Positions 42,448 to 52,093 are shown, counted from the first letter of the stretch. The stretch is 64,000 nucleotides of DNA from Saccharospirillum sp043196875 (GCF_043196875.1 NZ_JBEBMX010000005.1:186001-250000); one strand, 5' to 3'. Notes: generated from the sequence alone by a model not told the origin. Numbers and translations are program-made.

Positions 42448-43197
42448 TTATCCGGCCAGCGCCACCGAGTCGGCACCAGCGGGCAGCCACAGCGGGCAGT
42501 CGTCTTGTGTCGCCGCGCGCCAGATCGCCGCCGTCACATCCTCAATGCGGGTTACCTCGCCCGAAGCCGCTGCTGAATGCGCCGCAAACACGCCATCGGC
42601 AAAGGTCTGATAGGTTTCCGGAATGCTGCCGGCGGCTGCCATACGCGGCCGGGCATTGGCCGAGAACTGAGTCTCCGGCGCCTGGCCGGGCAACACCAGA
42701 TGGGTGCGGATGCCGAAATCGGCGAGCTCCAGCGCCAGGCTCTCAGTAAAGGCATTAACGGCCGCTTTGCTGGCGGTATAGACCGACAGCAAGGGCAGGG
42801 CTTTCAGCGTGGTGCTGGACGACACATTAATGATGACGCCACTGCCACGGGTACGAAACTGCGGCAGCAAAGCGCGGATCATTTCCATCGTGCCAAAGGT
42901 GTTGGTGGCAAACAGCTCGCGCACCATTTCCGGCGCAGTGCCTTCCAGCGGGCCCATCCAGCCGATGCCGGCGTTATTGACCAGCACATCCACCTCGCCA
43001 GCGGCCTCGACGGCGCGGGCAATGGAATCGGCATCGGTAACGTCCAGCGGCAAAATGGTGAGCTGTTCGGATGTTGGTAAAACGCCCTGGCGGGGCACAC
43101 GCATGGTGGCGATCACCTTCCAGCCCTGTTGCAGAAAGAAAGCGGCGGCGTCGCGGCCAAAGCCGGAGGAACAGCCGGTAATCATGACGGTTTTCAT
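42448..43197 (-). CDS. Short-chain dehydrogenase/reductase
   Basis: This 249-residue SDR starts at ATG 43197. It has the NADP-binding TGCSSGFGRDAAAFF, NNAGIGWMGPLEG, the catalytic serine in INVSSSTTLKAL and the YxxxK of the active site in LSVYTASKAAVNAFTE. The substrate is not known; the class often acts on lipids, sterols or small carbonyls. An upstream extension to 43248 is discarded because it lacks similarity. It is divergent from an AraC-family regulator, which probably controls it through the inverted repeat at 43253-43292. Confidence 0.92.
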   Translation of the reverse strand: MKTVMITGCSSGFGRDAAAFFLQQGWKVIATMRVPRQGVLPTSEQLTILPLDVTDADSIARAVEAAGEVDVLVNNAGIGWMGPLEGTAPEMVRELFATNTFGTMEMIRALLPQFRTRGSGVIINVSSSTTLKALPLLSVYTASKAAVNAFTESLALELADFGIRTHLVLPGQAPETQFSANARPRMAAAGSIPETYQTFADGVFAAHSAAASGEVTRIEDVTAAIWRAATQDDCPLWLPAGADSVALAG

Positions 43198-43252
43198 AAG
43201 GTTGGTGTCCTGAGTGGTGAGTGACGTCGTTATTGTCGACCGCCGCAACTAA

Positions 43253-43292
43253 ACTATCTATAATCAAAAATACGGTTTGTATTAGAGATAGT
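43253..43292. promoter_or_regulatory. Candidate AraC-type operator between SDR and regulator
   Basis: ACTATCTATAAT (43253-43264) and ATTAGAGATAGT (43281-43292) are inverted repeats matching at 11 of 12 positions with a 16-base spacer. The site ends six bases before the regulator start. Confidence 0.55.
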
Positions 43293-43298
43293 CTTTTT

Positions 43299-44222
43299 AT
43301 GATCGACCCCTTTTTACAGGTGATCGAGCTGTTGCAACCCCGGGTGCCCTATTCCAAACAGGTCGATGCCGCCGGTGCCTGGCGGGTGCGGCGCAACGAT
43401 GTCGGCCGAGCCTTTTATGGTTTGGTGTTGAGCGGTGGCAGTCGCCTGGAACTGGACGGCCGCCCGCCGCTCGACCTGCACGCCGGCGATTTTGTGCTGG
43501 TGCCCGATGCACTGTCTTTTGCCATGTCGAGTCAGCAACCCGCGGCCCCGGCCGAGCTGGAAAGCCAGCCGGTATTGGTGGCCGGCGAGGCCGGCCACGT
43601 TCGTGTCGGGGAAGCCGACCAGCCCGTCGATACCCAGTTACTGATCGGTTACTGCCAGTTCGACGCCACCGACAGCGACATGCTGCTGCCGTTATTGCCG
43701 GATAGAGTAGTGGTGCGCGGCGACAGCCGGCTCGGCCATCTGGCCCAGCTGGTGCGCGATGAAGCACGCCACCAGCGCCCGGCGCGCGATCGCGTGCTGG
43801 AGCATCTGCTGCAGGTGTTGTTGATCGAAGCGCTGCGCAGCGCGCCGGAAACCGAAACTTCCTCCGGCCTGCTCAACGGCCTGGCGGATGAACGCCTGGC
43901 GCTGGCACTGCACAGCATGCACGACGCGCCTGAACGCAACTGGAGTGTCGCCGATCTCGCGGCCCAGGCAGCGCTGTCGCGTTCGGCGTTTTTTAATCGC
44001 TTTATCGAACGGGTCGGCATGCCACCGATGAGTTATTTAAAACGCTGGCGTATGTCCCTGGCCAAAGCCTATCTGCGCGCCGGCCACGACAGCGTCGCCG
44101 CTATCGCTGCCAAGGTCGGCTATGGCTCGGGCAGTGCTTTCAGCGTGGCTTTCAGTCGCTACGTGGGGTGTTCGCCGGGGCATTATCAGGCGTCGGTGGC
44201 GAACCATTTGAGCGCAATTTGA
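43299..44222 (+). CDS. AraC-family transcriptional regulator with cupin domain
   Basis: This 307-residue protein has an N-terminal cupin-type sensory domain (GSRLELDGRPPLDLHAGDFVLVPDAL, about residues 40-175) and a C-terminal double helix-turn-helix of the AraC family: WSVADLAAQAALSRSAFFNRFIERVG, then MSYLKRWRMSLAKAYL and VAAIAAKVGYGSGSAFSVAFSRYVG. It is the cupin_6 type often found next to SDR genes and likely controls the divergent SDR. The longer upstream frame has no ribosome site and is rejected. Confidence 0.9.
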   Translation: MIDPFLQVIELLQPRVPYSKQVDAAGAWRVRRNDVGRAFYGLVLSGGSRLELDGRPPLDLHAGDFVLVPDALSFAMSSQQPAAPAELESQPVLVAGEAGHVRVGEADQPVDTQLLIGYCQFDATDSDMLLPLLPDRVVVRGDSRLGHLAQLVRDEARHQRPARDRVLEHLLQVLLIEALRSAPETETSSGLLNGLADERLALALHSMHDAPERNWSVADLAAQAALSRSAFFNRFIERVGMPPMSYLKRWRMSLAKAYLRAGHDSVAAIAAKVGYGSGSAFSVAFSRYVGCSPGHYQASVANHLSAI

Positions 44223-44241
44223 ACTTGCAGCAGGCAATAAA

Positions 44242-44263
44242 AAAGCCACCCGAAGGTGGCTTT
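44242..44263 (-). terminator. Terminator of the liv-type operon
   Basis: AAAGCCACC / GGTGGCTTT with loop CGAA; on the minus strand the stem is followed by a six-T run just beyond the livM-type gene. Confidence 0.8.
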
Positions 44264-44282
44264 GTTAACGGCATTTTTTTAC

Positions 44283-45548
44283 TCAGGTGTGGTGTTTCAC
44301 CTGTTCGGGGATCAAACCTTTGGGTGCGTAACGCAACACCAGTGAAATGATCAGCCCGATCACAAAAACCCGCGCTTGCAGCGCACGGCTGTCGAGATCG
44401 CTCGGGGCTTGCCAGCCAAACCAGGCATCGCCCAGGTGACGCACCAGGTCGATCAACAGCAAAGCGACGGGTTCGGACATGGTCCAAACCACGTACACAA
44501 ACACCGCGCCAAACAGCGTGCCCAGGTTGTTACCCGGACCACCGAGAATCACCATTACCCAAATCAAGAAGGTGTGGTTCAACGGCATAAAGCCGCTTGG
44601 GTCGAAAATGCCGTTAAAGGTCACCAAGGCGGCGCCGCCAATGCCCATCAACACCGAGCCCAAGACGAAGACTTCCAGGCGACGGCCGTTGACGTTTTTG
44701 CCCATGGCGGCCGACGACAGTTCATTGTCGCGAATCGAACGCATGGTGCGGCCCCAGGGTGCGTTGTAAGCCCGGTGCAATAAGAAGAACAACAGCGCGA
44801 TGATCACCGCCGTGAGCGACAAATAAGCCGCCCGCGCACCAATAAAACCAATGTCCGCCGGGCCGGGAACCGGCCAGGGAATCGGCGATACGGTTAAGGT
44901 GCCGCGGGTCAGCCAGTCGGCATTTTTCAAAAACGCCTTAATGATTTCAGCAATACCGAGGGTGGCAATGGCCAGATAATCCGAACGCAGACCCAAACAG
45001 ATATGGCCGATGAAATAAGCCACAGCGCCGGCCAAAGCACCGCCAATCAACCAACCGAGCCAGACCGGCAAGCCCAGACCGCCGATAAAACCGGCTTCAG
45101 ATTCAATCGCCGAGGCCACCGGGTCGAGCGAAATTTTGATCCACAAATAACCCAGCAAACCAACAATAATGCTCAGCCAGGCGCCGAGTTTTTTCGGTAC
45201 GCCGAAACGCTTCAACTGGGTCAAACCGACGACCACAGCCACAACTAACAGCGCTTTTAACGCAACGCCGCCGAGTTGGCCGGGCAGGTCGGTGGCCCAG
45301 AAGTCGTCGTTGATCGGGAAGCCGAGCAACACCGACATATAACCGCCAAGCGCGACAAAACCCATGATGCCCGCGTTAAACAGACCGGCGTAGCCCCACT
45401 GAATGGTCAGGCCCAGTGCCAAAATGGCGTAGCAAGCGGCTTCGGCGAGCAGACGAATGCTGAACGGCGCGCCCATAAAGGCGAACACCAGCACCAGAAT
45501 CAGCGCCAGGCCGCCAAACAGATAAAGATTCTTTTCGGATTGATTCAT
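44283..45548 (-). CDS. livM: Branched-chain amino acid ABC permease (LivM family)
   Basis: The 421-residue polytopic membrane protein is the LivM-type permease. It shows SIRLLAEAACYAILALGLTIQWGYAGLFNAGIMGF at the N-terminus and the EAA-like DNELSSAAMGKNVNGRRLEVFVLGSVLMGIGGAAL coupling region in the cytoplasm. It has about 100 more residues than short LivM proteins, in the middle part around KRFGVPKKLGAWLSIIVG. The start at ATG 45548 overlaps the stop of livH by one base (TAATG). Last gene of the operon. Confidence 0.9.
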   Translation of the reverse strand: MNQSEKNLYLFGGLALILVLVFAFMGAPFSIRLLAEAACYAILALGLTIQWGYAGLFNAGIMGFVALGGYMSVLLGFPINDDFWATDLPGQLGGVALKALLVVAVVVGLTQLKRFGVPKKLGAWLSIIVGLLGYLWIKISLDPVASAIESEAGFIGGLGLPVWLGWLIGGALAGAVAYFIGHICLGLRSDYLAIATLGIAEIIKAFLKNADWLTRGTLTVSPIPWPVPGPADIGFIGARAAYLSLTAVIIALLFFLLHRAYNAPWGRTMRSIRDNELSSAAMGKNVNGRRLEVFVLGSVLMGIGGAALVTFNGIFDPSGFMPLNHTFLIWVMVILGGPGNNLGTLFGAVFVYVVWTMSEPVALLLIDLVRHLGDAWFGWQAPSDLDSRALQARVFVIGLIISLVLRYAPKGLIPEQVKHHT

Positions 45549-46540
45549 TACAGGACCTTCCCTTTCAGGATGCCGGTCGGGCGCCAAACCAGAATCGCGA
45601 CCAGAATGAAGAACGGAATGGTGATTTTGTATTCAGTTGGAACGAACGACAGGTCGGCCGGCAGATCCCAACCGAAGGCGGTTTCCAGCGGGCGCAGCAA
45701 AATGGCCCAGTTGAATACTGCCAGGGTTTCGGCAAAACCGACCACAAAACCGCCGACTAAAGCACCGTAAGGATGACCTACACCACCGACGATGGCCGCC
45801 GCAAAAATGGGCAGCAGAATCATAAAGGACAGGTCGGGTTTCAGCGTGACATCGAGCGACAACAAGGTACCGGCCGCACAGGCCAGGGCACCGGCAATCA
45901 CCCAGGTGACACCAACTACGGTGTTGGTGTTGATGCCGGACACACGAGCCAGATCGGGGTTGTCGGACATGGCGCGCATCGCCTTACCCAAGCGGGTACG
46001 GTTCAAAAAGAAATGCAGCGCGACGACCGCGAAAATCGTAAACAGGAACAGCAGAATTTGCGGTTCGGTGATAACGATTTGTTCCGAGGCTTCGGTCAAA
46101 CCAAAACTGAAAATGCTTTTGCGATCGTCGATGTACAGGCTCTGGGTGCCGGTGCCGGCGAAGAAACGAATCAGGCCTTGCAGCATCAGGGTGACACCGA
46201 CCGACGCCATTACCATCACCACTGGCTTAACGTTGTTTTCACGCAGCGGTTTGTAGAAGGCTTTATCGAGGCCGATGGCGATGACTGCCGTGGCGGCCAT
46301 GGCGACTGGCATCATCACAAAGGCGGTGGGCAAACCGATGGCCGGACCGACCGCCGGGAATAACGCCGTCAGCACCAGAACCAGAAAGGTGCCCATGGTC
46401 ATCATGTCGGCGTGGGCAAAGTGCGCGAAACGCAGAATGCCGAAAATCAGCGTCACACCGATAGCGCCGATGGCGTAGATGGAACCGATGACGGCTCCGG
46501 AAATCAGCACGAAATTGATGAAAAAAATCAGCTCGTTCAA
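45548..46540 (-). CDS. livH: Branched-chain amino acid ABC permease (LivH family)
   Basis: This 330-residue permease begins with IFFINFVLISGAVIGSIYAIGAIGVTLIFGILRFAHFAHADMMTMG, a typical LivH N-terminus, and carries the coupling helix RTRLGKAMRAMSDNPDLARVSGI that contacts the ATPases. It would pair with LivM to form the membrane channel. It lies 18 bases after the second ATPase gene and overlaps the next gene by one base. Confidence 0.92.
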   Translation of the reverse strand: MNELIFFINFVLISGAVIGSIYAIGAIGVTLIFGILRFAHFAHADMMTMGTFLVLVLTALFPAVGPAIGLPTAFVMMPVAMAATAVIAIGLDKAFYKPLRENNVKPVVMVMASVGVTLMLQGLIRFFAGTGTQSLYIDDRKSIFSFGLTEASEQIVITEPQILLFLFTIFAVVALHFFLNRTRLGKAMRAMSDNPDLARVSGINTNTVVGVTWVIAGALACAAGTLLSLDVTLKPDLSFMILLPIFAAAIVGGVGHPYGALVGGFVVGFAETLAVFNWAILLRPLETAFGWDLPADLSFVPTEYKITIPFFILVAILVWRPTGILKGKVL

Positions 46541-46558
46541 AACGGACTCCTTGTAACC

Positions 46559-47263
46559 TCAACCACCCAGGAAGCTTTTCGCGACTTCCGGGTCGGCGAG
46601 CAAATTGGCGCCGGTGTCTGTGTAACGGTTCTGGCCGGCGGCCAAGACGAACCCCTTGTGCGCAATGCGCAGTGCTTGCTTGGCGTTTTGCTCCACCATC
46701 AACACACCCACACCGCTTTCGTTCACGGCAATCACCCGCTCGAAGATTTCATTCATATAAAGCGGTGACAAACCAGCGGTCGGCTCATCCAGCAGCAACA
46801 GGCTGGGTTCGACCATTAGCGCCCGGCCCATGGCGACCATCTGACGCTGACCGCCCGAGAGTTCACCGGCCGGTTGGCGGCGTTTGTCTTTTAAATCCGG
46901 GAAGAAGGAGTAGACGCGCTCGAGCATGTAGCTGTAGTCGTCTTTGCGCGTGAAGGCGCCCATTTCCAGGTTTTCTTCGACGCTCAGGCTGACGAACACA
47001 TTGTGTTCCTGCGGTACAAAGGCCATGCCTTTGCGCACCAGCGCATCGGGGGCGTTGTTGGTGATGTCTTCACCGCGCAGGCTGATGTTACCGTCGTTGA
47101 TATTGAGCAAACCGAAGATGGCTTTCAGCGTGGTCGATTTACCGGCACCGTTGGGGCCAACAATCACACCAATTTCATCCTGCTCAATGCTCATATTGAC
47201 GCCATTGAGAATGTTCATGCCGCCGTAACCGGCGAAAATGTTATGGGTTTCAAGCAGGGCCAT
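46559..47263 (-). CDS. livF: Branched-chain amino acid ABC ATPase (LivF family)
   Basis: The 234-residue ATPase starts at ATG 47263, six bases after GGAG. The Walker A is GPNGAGKSTT, the signature is LSGGQRQMVAMGRALM, and the Walker B is LLLLDEPTAGLSP. Length and the EHNVFVSLSVEENLEMG segment are typical of LivF. The upstream open frame to 47395 overlaps livG and is not used. The true start overlaps the livG end by 14 bases, consistent with coupling. Confidence 0.93.
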   Translation of the reverse strand: MALLETHNIFAGYGGMNILNGVNMSIEQDEIGVIVGPNGAGKSTTLKAIFGLLNINDGNISLRGEDITNNAPDALVRKGMAFVPQEHNVFVSLSVEENLEMGAFTRKDDYSYMLERVYSFFPDLKDKRRQPAGELSGGQRQMVAMGRALMVEPSLLLLDEPTAGLSPLYMNEIFERVIAVNESGVGVLMVEQNAKQALRIAHKGFVLAAGQNRYTDTGANLLADPEVAKSFLGG

Positions 47264-48053
47264 TGGATGCTCCGGTGGTCGGCTCGGTGGGGTCGCTGCC
47301 GAAATAGGCTTCGATGACGGCGGAGTTGTTCTGAATTTCTTCGATGGTGCCTTCGACCATGACACTGCCTTGCGCCAGCACGATGACCGGATCACAGAGC
47401 TCGGCGATCATATCCATGTCGTGCTCGATGACCAAAAAGCTGTAACCCATCTCCTCGTTCAGGCGCTGAATGTTGCGCACTAGATCTTTGAGCAGGGTGC
47501 GGTTCACACCGGCGGCGATCTCATCGAGTAACACCACCTTGGCATCGACCATCATGGTGCGGCCCAGTTCCAGCAGTTTTTTCTGACCGCCAGAGAGGTT
47601 ACCCGCCAGTTCGTTGCGCACGTGGCTAAGGCCGATAAAGTCGATCACATCGATGGCTTTTTGGCGCACCTCGGCTTCACGGGCGGCGACGAGGCCAGGG
47701 CGAAACCAGGTGTTGAAGATGTTTTCGCCCGGCTGTTCCGGCGGCACCATCATCAGGTTTTCCAGAGCGCTCAGATGACTGAATTCCTGGGCAATCTGGA
47801 AAGTCCGCAACAGGCCTTTGTCGAATAATTGCTGGGACGGCAGGTTGGTGATGTCTTCGCCGTCCAGGGTGATGCGACCGCTGTCGACCGGAAAGGTCCC
47901 GGCGATCAGGTTGAACAGTGTCGATTTACCAGCGCCATTGGGGCCGATCAAACCAGTGATGGAACCTTTCTCGACACTGATCGAACAGTCGTTGATGACT
48001 TGCAGCGCGCCGAAGGCTTTCGAAACACCGCTGACGTCAATGATGGAACTCAT
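47250..48053 (-). CDS. livG: Branched-chain amino acid ABC ATPase (LivG family)
   Basis: The 267-residue ATPase starts at ATG 48053 behind GGGAGGG. It has GPNGAGKSTLF, the signature LSGGQKKLLELGRTMM and Walker B VVLLDEIAAGVN, all typical for LivG. The usual LivG Walker B ends DEPxAG; here it is DEIAAG, a conservative change seen in the family. First gene of livGFHM. No substrate-binding gene is included; one lies on the other side of the accessory block at 38.2 kb. Confidence 0.92.
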   Translation of the reverse strand: MSSIIDVSGVSKAFGALQVINDCSISVEKGSITGLIGPNGAGKSTLFNLIAGTFPVDSGRITLDGEDITNLPSQQLFDKGLLRTFQIAQEFSHLSALENLMMVPPEQPGENIFNTWFRPGLVAAREAEVRQKAIDVIDFIGLSHVRNELAGNLSGGQKKLLELGRTMMVDAKVVLLDEIAAGVNRTLLKDLVRNIQRLNEEMGYSFLVIEHDMDMIAELCDPVIVLAQGSVMVEGTIEEIQNNSAVIEAYFGSDPTEPTTGASNGPA

Positions 48054-48394
48054 TAACCCTCCCACATTTCTTGGGTTGGCCGCCGCTCTTCGGCGACTGG
48101 CCGCTCTGATGGGCGTGCACTGATATCCAGGCCGGTGCAGCAAGGTCGCTTCGCCGAGGCAAAAGCAGACGGCCATGCACGGCACACTGGAGTGGCACGC
48201 TCGAGATTTTGCAAAGTTAGTGCGTCAGTGAGGACGCCGGGCGCTTCGGTGGTACCTTACGCCTCTTTTTCAGGTGTTTTTCGCAGCCGGGATCAGCGAT
48301 TGACGACGGCCGATCAAAATCCGGGCGATTCTACACGTTTCGGGCGGGGAAATGAACGCGCCAGGCCGCTATCTCGGGCCCGGCACAAAAAGTT
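48054..48394. other. Leader region of liv-type operon
   Basis: No gene is visible in this 341-base gap between lnt and livG. A minus-strand TAGAAT at 48328-48333 is a possible -10 element with a poor -35, giving a leader of about 270 bases; its secondary structure might be regulatory. Confidence 0.4.
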
Positions 48395-49933
48395 TCACTC
48401 GGTCTCGGTGCCTTTGGCCGGCCGCCAGCACAACGCCAGCATCAGTAGCGGCAACAGCAGCCAGGCCTGACCGCCAAAACGTTGATAGGGCGTGATGCCC
48501 TGACGCAGCTCGACCTCACCTTTAACAGCGGCAATCTCAAACTGAGCGCTGCGCTGCAACACCTGGCCGCGCGCGTTGATCAGCGCGGAAATGCCGTTCT
48601 GGGTGGCGCGCACGATGTCGCGGCCGTTTTCAATGGCGCGCATCCGGGTGATTTGCAGATGCTGATGGGGCGCCAGCGAGTCGCCAAACCAGGCGTCGTT
48701 GCTGACCATAATCAGCAAGTCCGACGCGCGCGCCAGTTGGCGCACTAAGCCAGGGTAGGCGGCTTCGTAGCAGATCACCGGCGCCAGCTGACGCGTCTGC
48801 CCGGCATAGTTCCAGGGCAGGGTGCCTTGCGGGCTTTGCGCCGGCGACATGGTCGACATCGGAATGCTGAAGAAGTTGATCAGGCCGCGCAGCTGCGCCT
48901 CGAACGGCAGATACTCGCCGAAGGGCACCAGATGCTGTTTGCGGTATTCGCCGGACGCCGTACCGAAGCCGAGCAGGCTGTTAAAGTAGCGGCCGTCCTC
49001 GCTGTTGATGATGCCGGTGACGATGCCCTGGTTGCGGTCCAGCCCCAACTGATCCAGTTGACTCAAGTAGGTCGAGAGCCGTTCCGGACGCGCGGTCAGC
49101 GCTGCTTCCGGCCACAGCATCAGATCGACATCGGCGTGCAGGCCGGCCTGACGTCCATAGAAATCGAGCGTTGGGCGCAGCATGTCCGAACGCCATTTCT
49201 CGGTCTGGGCGATATTGGACTGCACCGCCACGGCACGAATGCGAGCGGTCGATTCGGTCCAGGAATCGGCCGGTAAGAGCGCTCCGGTGCCAAAGGCAAC
49301 TAAGGTCAGCACCACAGCGCTGATCACTCCCCAGCGTGCGGCACGGCCAACGACCACCAGGCGTGTCAACTGAGCAGCGCCCAGCGCCAGTGCCAGACTC
49401 AACCCATAGACACTGACCAGCGACGCCAGCTGCCCGAACCAGGTGCCGGTTTGTGAGTAGCCGACCAACAGCCAGGGCATGCCGGTAAACAACCAGGAAC
49501 GCAGCCATTCGAACAGCACCCAGAGTGCCGGTGCGCCAAGGCTCAAGGCGCCGGGCCGGCCAGCGAGGAAGCGGTGATAGAGCCAGGCTTGCAAGCCAGA
49601 CAGCAAGGCAAAGCCAAAGCAGAAGGCGGAGGTCATCAACACCGACAGAACCACGCCAGTGTGAACGGTGCGCATGGAGGCATAGACCCAGGAAATACCC
49701 AGGCCAAACAGGCCGGCGCCAAAACACAGACCCAGCCAGAATGCCTGGCGATTAGTGCGCGCCTGGTGCACCACCCAGAAAAACCCGGCCATGCTCAACC
49801 AGGCCAGTGGCCACAAATAAAAGGGCGCTAACGCTAGTGGCAGTAACAGACCAAAACACAGAGCCAATAAGGGTAAAACACGCGGATGAGTGGCGGTTTT
49901 TATCAGGCCAGCGAAGCGGGGGGCGGACGGCAT
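48395..49933 (-). CDS. lnt: Apolipoprotein N-acyltransferase
   Basis: Lnt adds the third acyl chain to lipoproteins in the inner membrane, needed for Lol sorting. From ATG 49933, five bases after AGGAG, the protein has 512 residues. Several N-terminal helices are followed by a nitrilase-type periplasmic domain. Its catalytic Glu is in MLWPEAALTA, Lys in YRKQHLVPFGEYLPF and Cys in PVICYEAAYPG. It is divergent from the LolA-like transport operon, although the usual neighbour ybeX/corC is missing. Confidence 0.96.
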   Translation of the reverse strand: MPSAPRFAGLIKTATHPRVLPLLALCFGLLLPLALAPFYLWPLAWLSMAGFFWVVHQARTNRQAFWLGLCFGAGLFGLGISWVYASMRTVHTGVVLSVLMTSAFCFGFALLSGLQAWLYHRFLAGRPGALSLGAPALWVLFEWLRSWLFTGMPWLLVGYSQTGTWFGQLASLVSVYGLSLALALGAAQLTRLVVVGRAARWGVISAVVLTLVAFGTGALLPADSWTESTARIRAVAVQSNIAQTEKWRSDMLRPTLDFYGRQAGLHADVDLMLWPEAALTARPERLSTYLSQLDQLGLDRNQGIVTGIINSEDGRYFNSLLGFGTASGEYRKQHLVPFGEYLPFEAQLRGLINFFSIPMSTMSPAQSPQGTLPWNYAGQTRQLAPVICYEAAYPGLVRQLARASDLLIMVSNDAWFGDSLAPHQHLQITRMRAIENGRDIVRATQNGISALINARGQVLQRSAQFEIAAVKGEVELRQGITPYQRFGGQAWLLLPLLMLALCWRPAKGTETE

Positions 49934-50104
49934 GGCGGCTCCTAAACCGCGAAACGAGGCCCGCATCATGCCCTGAGCCGAGGGCGTTTTAAAGTCGCTG
50001 TTGTTGGAAGCTGGCTTGGTTAATCGGTCGCTTGATGTTGGTCATTAATCTTACCCAGGCACCGTGCTAGTCTGGCCGCTCACTGCGCTATTCAGGGAAT
50101 TCGA

Positions 50105-50851
50105 ATGAAGCCATTGTTGTTAAGGTTGTTAACGTTGCTGGGAACGCTGATCGCTTTGTCTGTCCAGGCAGAAGACAGTCCCAGCGCCACCGAATTGCTG
50201 GAACGCATGGACACCCTTTACCAGCAGAATTCCGCTCACGCCATTATGACCATGACGGTGGTGACGCCGGATTACCAACGCACCATGCAATTGGAAAGCT
50301 GGTCGCTGGGTTTGGACTATGCGCTGGTAAAGGTGCTCGAACCCGTCCGCGAGCGCGGCGTGGCGACCTTGCAGCGCGATACCGAAATGTGGAATTTCCT
50401 GCCCAAGATCAACAAGGTGGTGAAGGTGCCGCCATCGATGATGATGGGTTCCTGGATGGGCTCGGATTTCACCAACGACGACCTGATGCGCGACACCTCC
50501 TGGTCCGAAGAATACGACGTCTCTCTCAGTGAAACCGCTGACACCTACGAGCTGCAATTAACGCCCTTCGAGAACACCGTCACCGTCTGGGGTGGCATGA
50601 CGTTGAGCATCGACAAAGCCAGCCTGCTGCCGCTGCAACAACGCTATTTCGATGAAGATGGCGAGCAGATGCGCGTTATGACCTTCTCTAATGTCACCGA
50701 TTTTAACGGTACCGCCTTACCCGCCACGATGACGCTGACGCCACTCAATAAAGACGGCCAGTACACCGAAGTTGAGTATCAACAGCTCGACTTTAACGTC
50801 GATCTCGACGACGGCTTCTTCACGCTGCAAAACCTGCGGCGACGCAATTAG
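50105..50851 (+). CDS. LolA-like outer-membrane lipoprotein-sorting family protein
   Basis: This 248-residue periplasmic protein has a signal peptide ending near VQA before EDSPSATELLERM. It belongs to the COG2834 type: long amphipathic beta strands, VKVLEPVRERGVATLQRDTEMWNFLPKINKVVKVPP and the acidic-aromatic MMGSWMGSDFTNDDL, resembling the LolA/LolB half-barrel that carries a lipid. The first of five genes in an operon with two FtsX permeases, an ATPase and an outer-membrane protein, so it is likely the periplasmic carrier of that system. Cargo is unknown. Confidence 0.85.
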   Translation: MKPLLLRLLTLLGTLIALSVQAEDSPSATELLERMDTLYQQNSAHAIMTMTVVTPDYQRTMQLESWSLGLDYALVKVLEPVRERGVATLQRDTEMWNFLPKINKVVKVPPSMMMGSWMGSDFTNDDLMRDTSWSEEYDVSLSETADTYELQLTPFENTVTVWGGMTLSIDKASLLPLQQRYFDEDGEQMRVMTFSNVTDFNGTALPATMTLTPLNKDGQYTEVEYQQLDFNVDLDDGFFTLQNLRRRN

Positions 50852-50860
50852 GAGACTGCT

Positions 50861-52093
50861 GTGCTGATGCTCAAACTGGCACTGCGCAACATCCTGCGTA
50901 GCCGCCGCCGTACGATCTTGACGTTACTGAGCCTGGGCGGCGGTTATTTGCTGACCGCGCTGCAACTGTCGGTCACCGAAGGCAGTTACGATCAGATGCT
51001 CAGCACCTACACCCGTGACACCACCGGCCACGTGCAGATCACCGCCGAAGGCTATGTGGAGACGCCGCGTCTGTACGACAGCCTGAGCGTTAGCGAATCC
51101 GATCTGGATGAACTGACAACTCAGCCCGGCGTGGTCGCAGTCACGCCGCGCATCGAAAGCAGTGCGCTGGCCTATGGCGAGACTAAGAGTTTTCCGGTGG
51201 AAGTGGTCGGTATCGATCCGCAGCGCGAAGCCGCGGTGTCTTTTCTGGCCGACAAGGTCAAAGCCGGAACCTACCTGACTGCCCAGCCCGATGCCGAGGG
51301 TTATTTTTCCGCCATGATCGGCGCTCAGGTGGCGCGGCAATTAGCGCTGGGTGTCGGTGATGAACTGGTGCTGGTGTCCCAGGGTGCCGATGGTTCTTTG
51401 GCGAATCATCTGTACCGCATCAGCGCCCTTATCGGCAGCATCGACAGCGCCGAATCCCGGCGGGTAATGCTGCCGCTGCGCGCCGCCCAGCAGTTCTACG
51501 CCATGCCCGGCAAAGCGCACCGCTTGATTGTGCTTGGCAATGATTACCGGCGCGCGCCGCAACTGGCCGAGCAACTCGACGGCTGGGCCAGGCAACACTG
51601 GCGCGAGGCTGTCGAAGTCAGTTCCTGGCAGGTGGTCGCAGCCGATTTTTATCGCACCATGGAAGCCGATAAATCCGGAGGCCAGGTGACCATGGTGATT
51701 TTGATTTTCCTGGTCTGCGTCGGTGTACTGAACACTATTTTGATGTCGGTGATGGAGCGCACCGGCGAATTCGGTGTACTCAAAGCCATCGGCACCTCGC
51801 CGGGCCGGTTGTTCCGGCTGATCATGCTCGAAGCCGGATTACTCGCCGTCATCGCCTGCCTGCTGGCGTTGATTTTGTTGTTGCCGATCAACGCCTGGTT
51901 TAGCTGGGTCGGTCTGGACATCGAACCGATCGAATTTTCCGGCGTGCTGTTTACCCGCTACGCCGGCCAGATGTCGTTTTATGTCTTTGCGCAACCGGCG
52001 CTGCTGATCGTTTTGGCTACTTTGATCGTGGCGCTGTGGCCGGCCTGGCGCGCAGCGCGTCTGGTTCCGGTGGAGGCGATGCGACGCTTATGA
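50861..52093 (+). CDS. FtsX-type ABC permease 1
   Basis: The 410-residue permease of the LolC/MacB type has one N-terminal helix (RTILTLLSLGGGYLLTALQL), a periplasmic domain of about 230 residues, and three C-terminal helices, the last containing LLIVLATLIVALWPAWRAARLVPVEAMRRL. The GEFGVLKAIGTSPGRLFRLIMLEA segment is the coupling helix. GGAG stands six bases before GTG 50861. It overlaps the second permease by four bases. Confidence 0.88.
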   Translation: MLMLKLALRNILRSRRRTILTLLSLGGGYLLTALQLSVTEGSYDQMLSTYTRDTTGHVQITAEGYVETPRLYDSLSVSESDLDELTTQPGVVAVTPRIESSALAYGETKSFPVEVVGIDPQREAAVSFLADKVKAGTYLTAQPDAEGYFSAMIGAQVARQLALGVGDELVLVSQGADGSLANHLYRISALIGSIDSAESRRVMLPLRAAQQFYAMPGKAHRLIVLGNDYRRAPQLAEQLDGWARQHWREAVEVSSWQVVAADFYRTMEADKSGGQVTMVILIFLVCVGVLNTILMSVMERTGEFGVLKAIGTSPGRLFRLIMLEAGLLAVIACLLALILLLPINAWFSWVGLDIEPIEFSGVLFTRYAGQMSFYVFAQPALLIVLATLIVALWPAWRAARLVPVEAMRRL

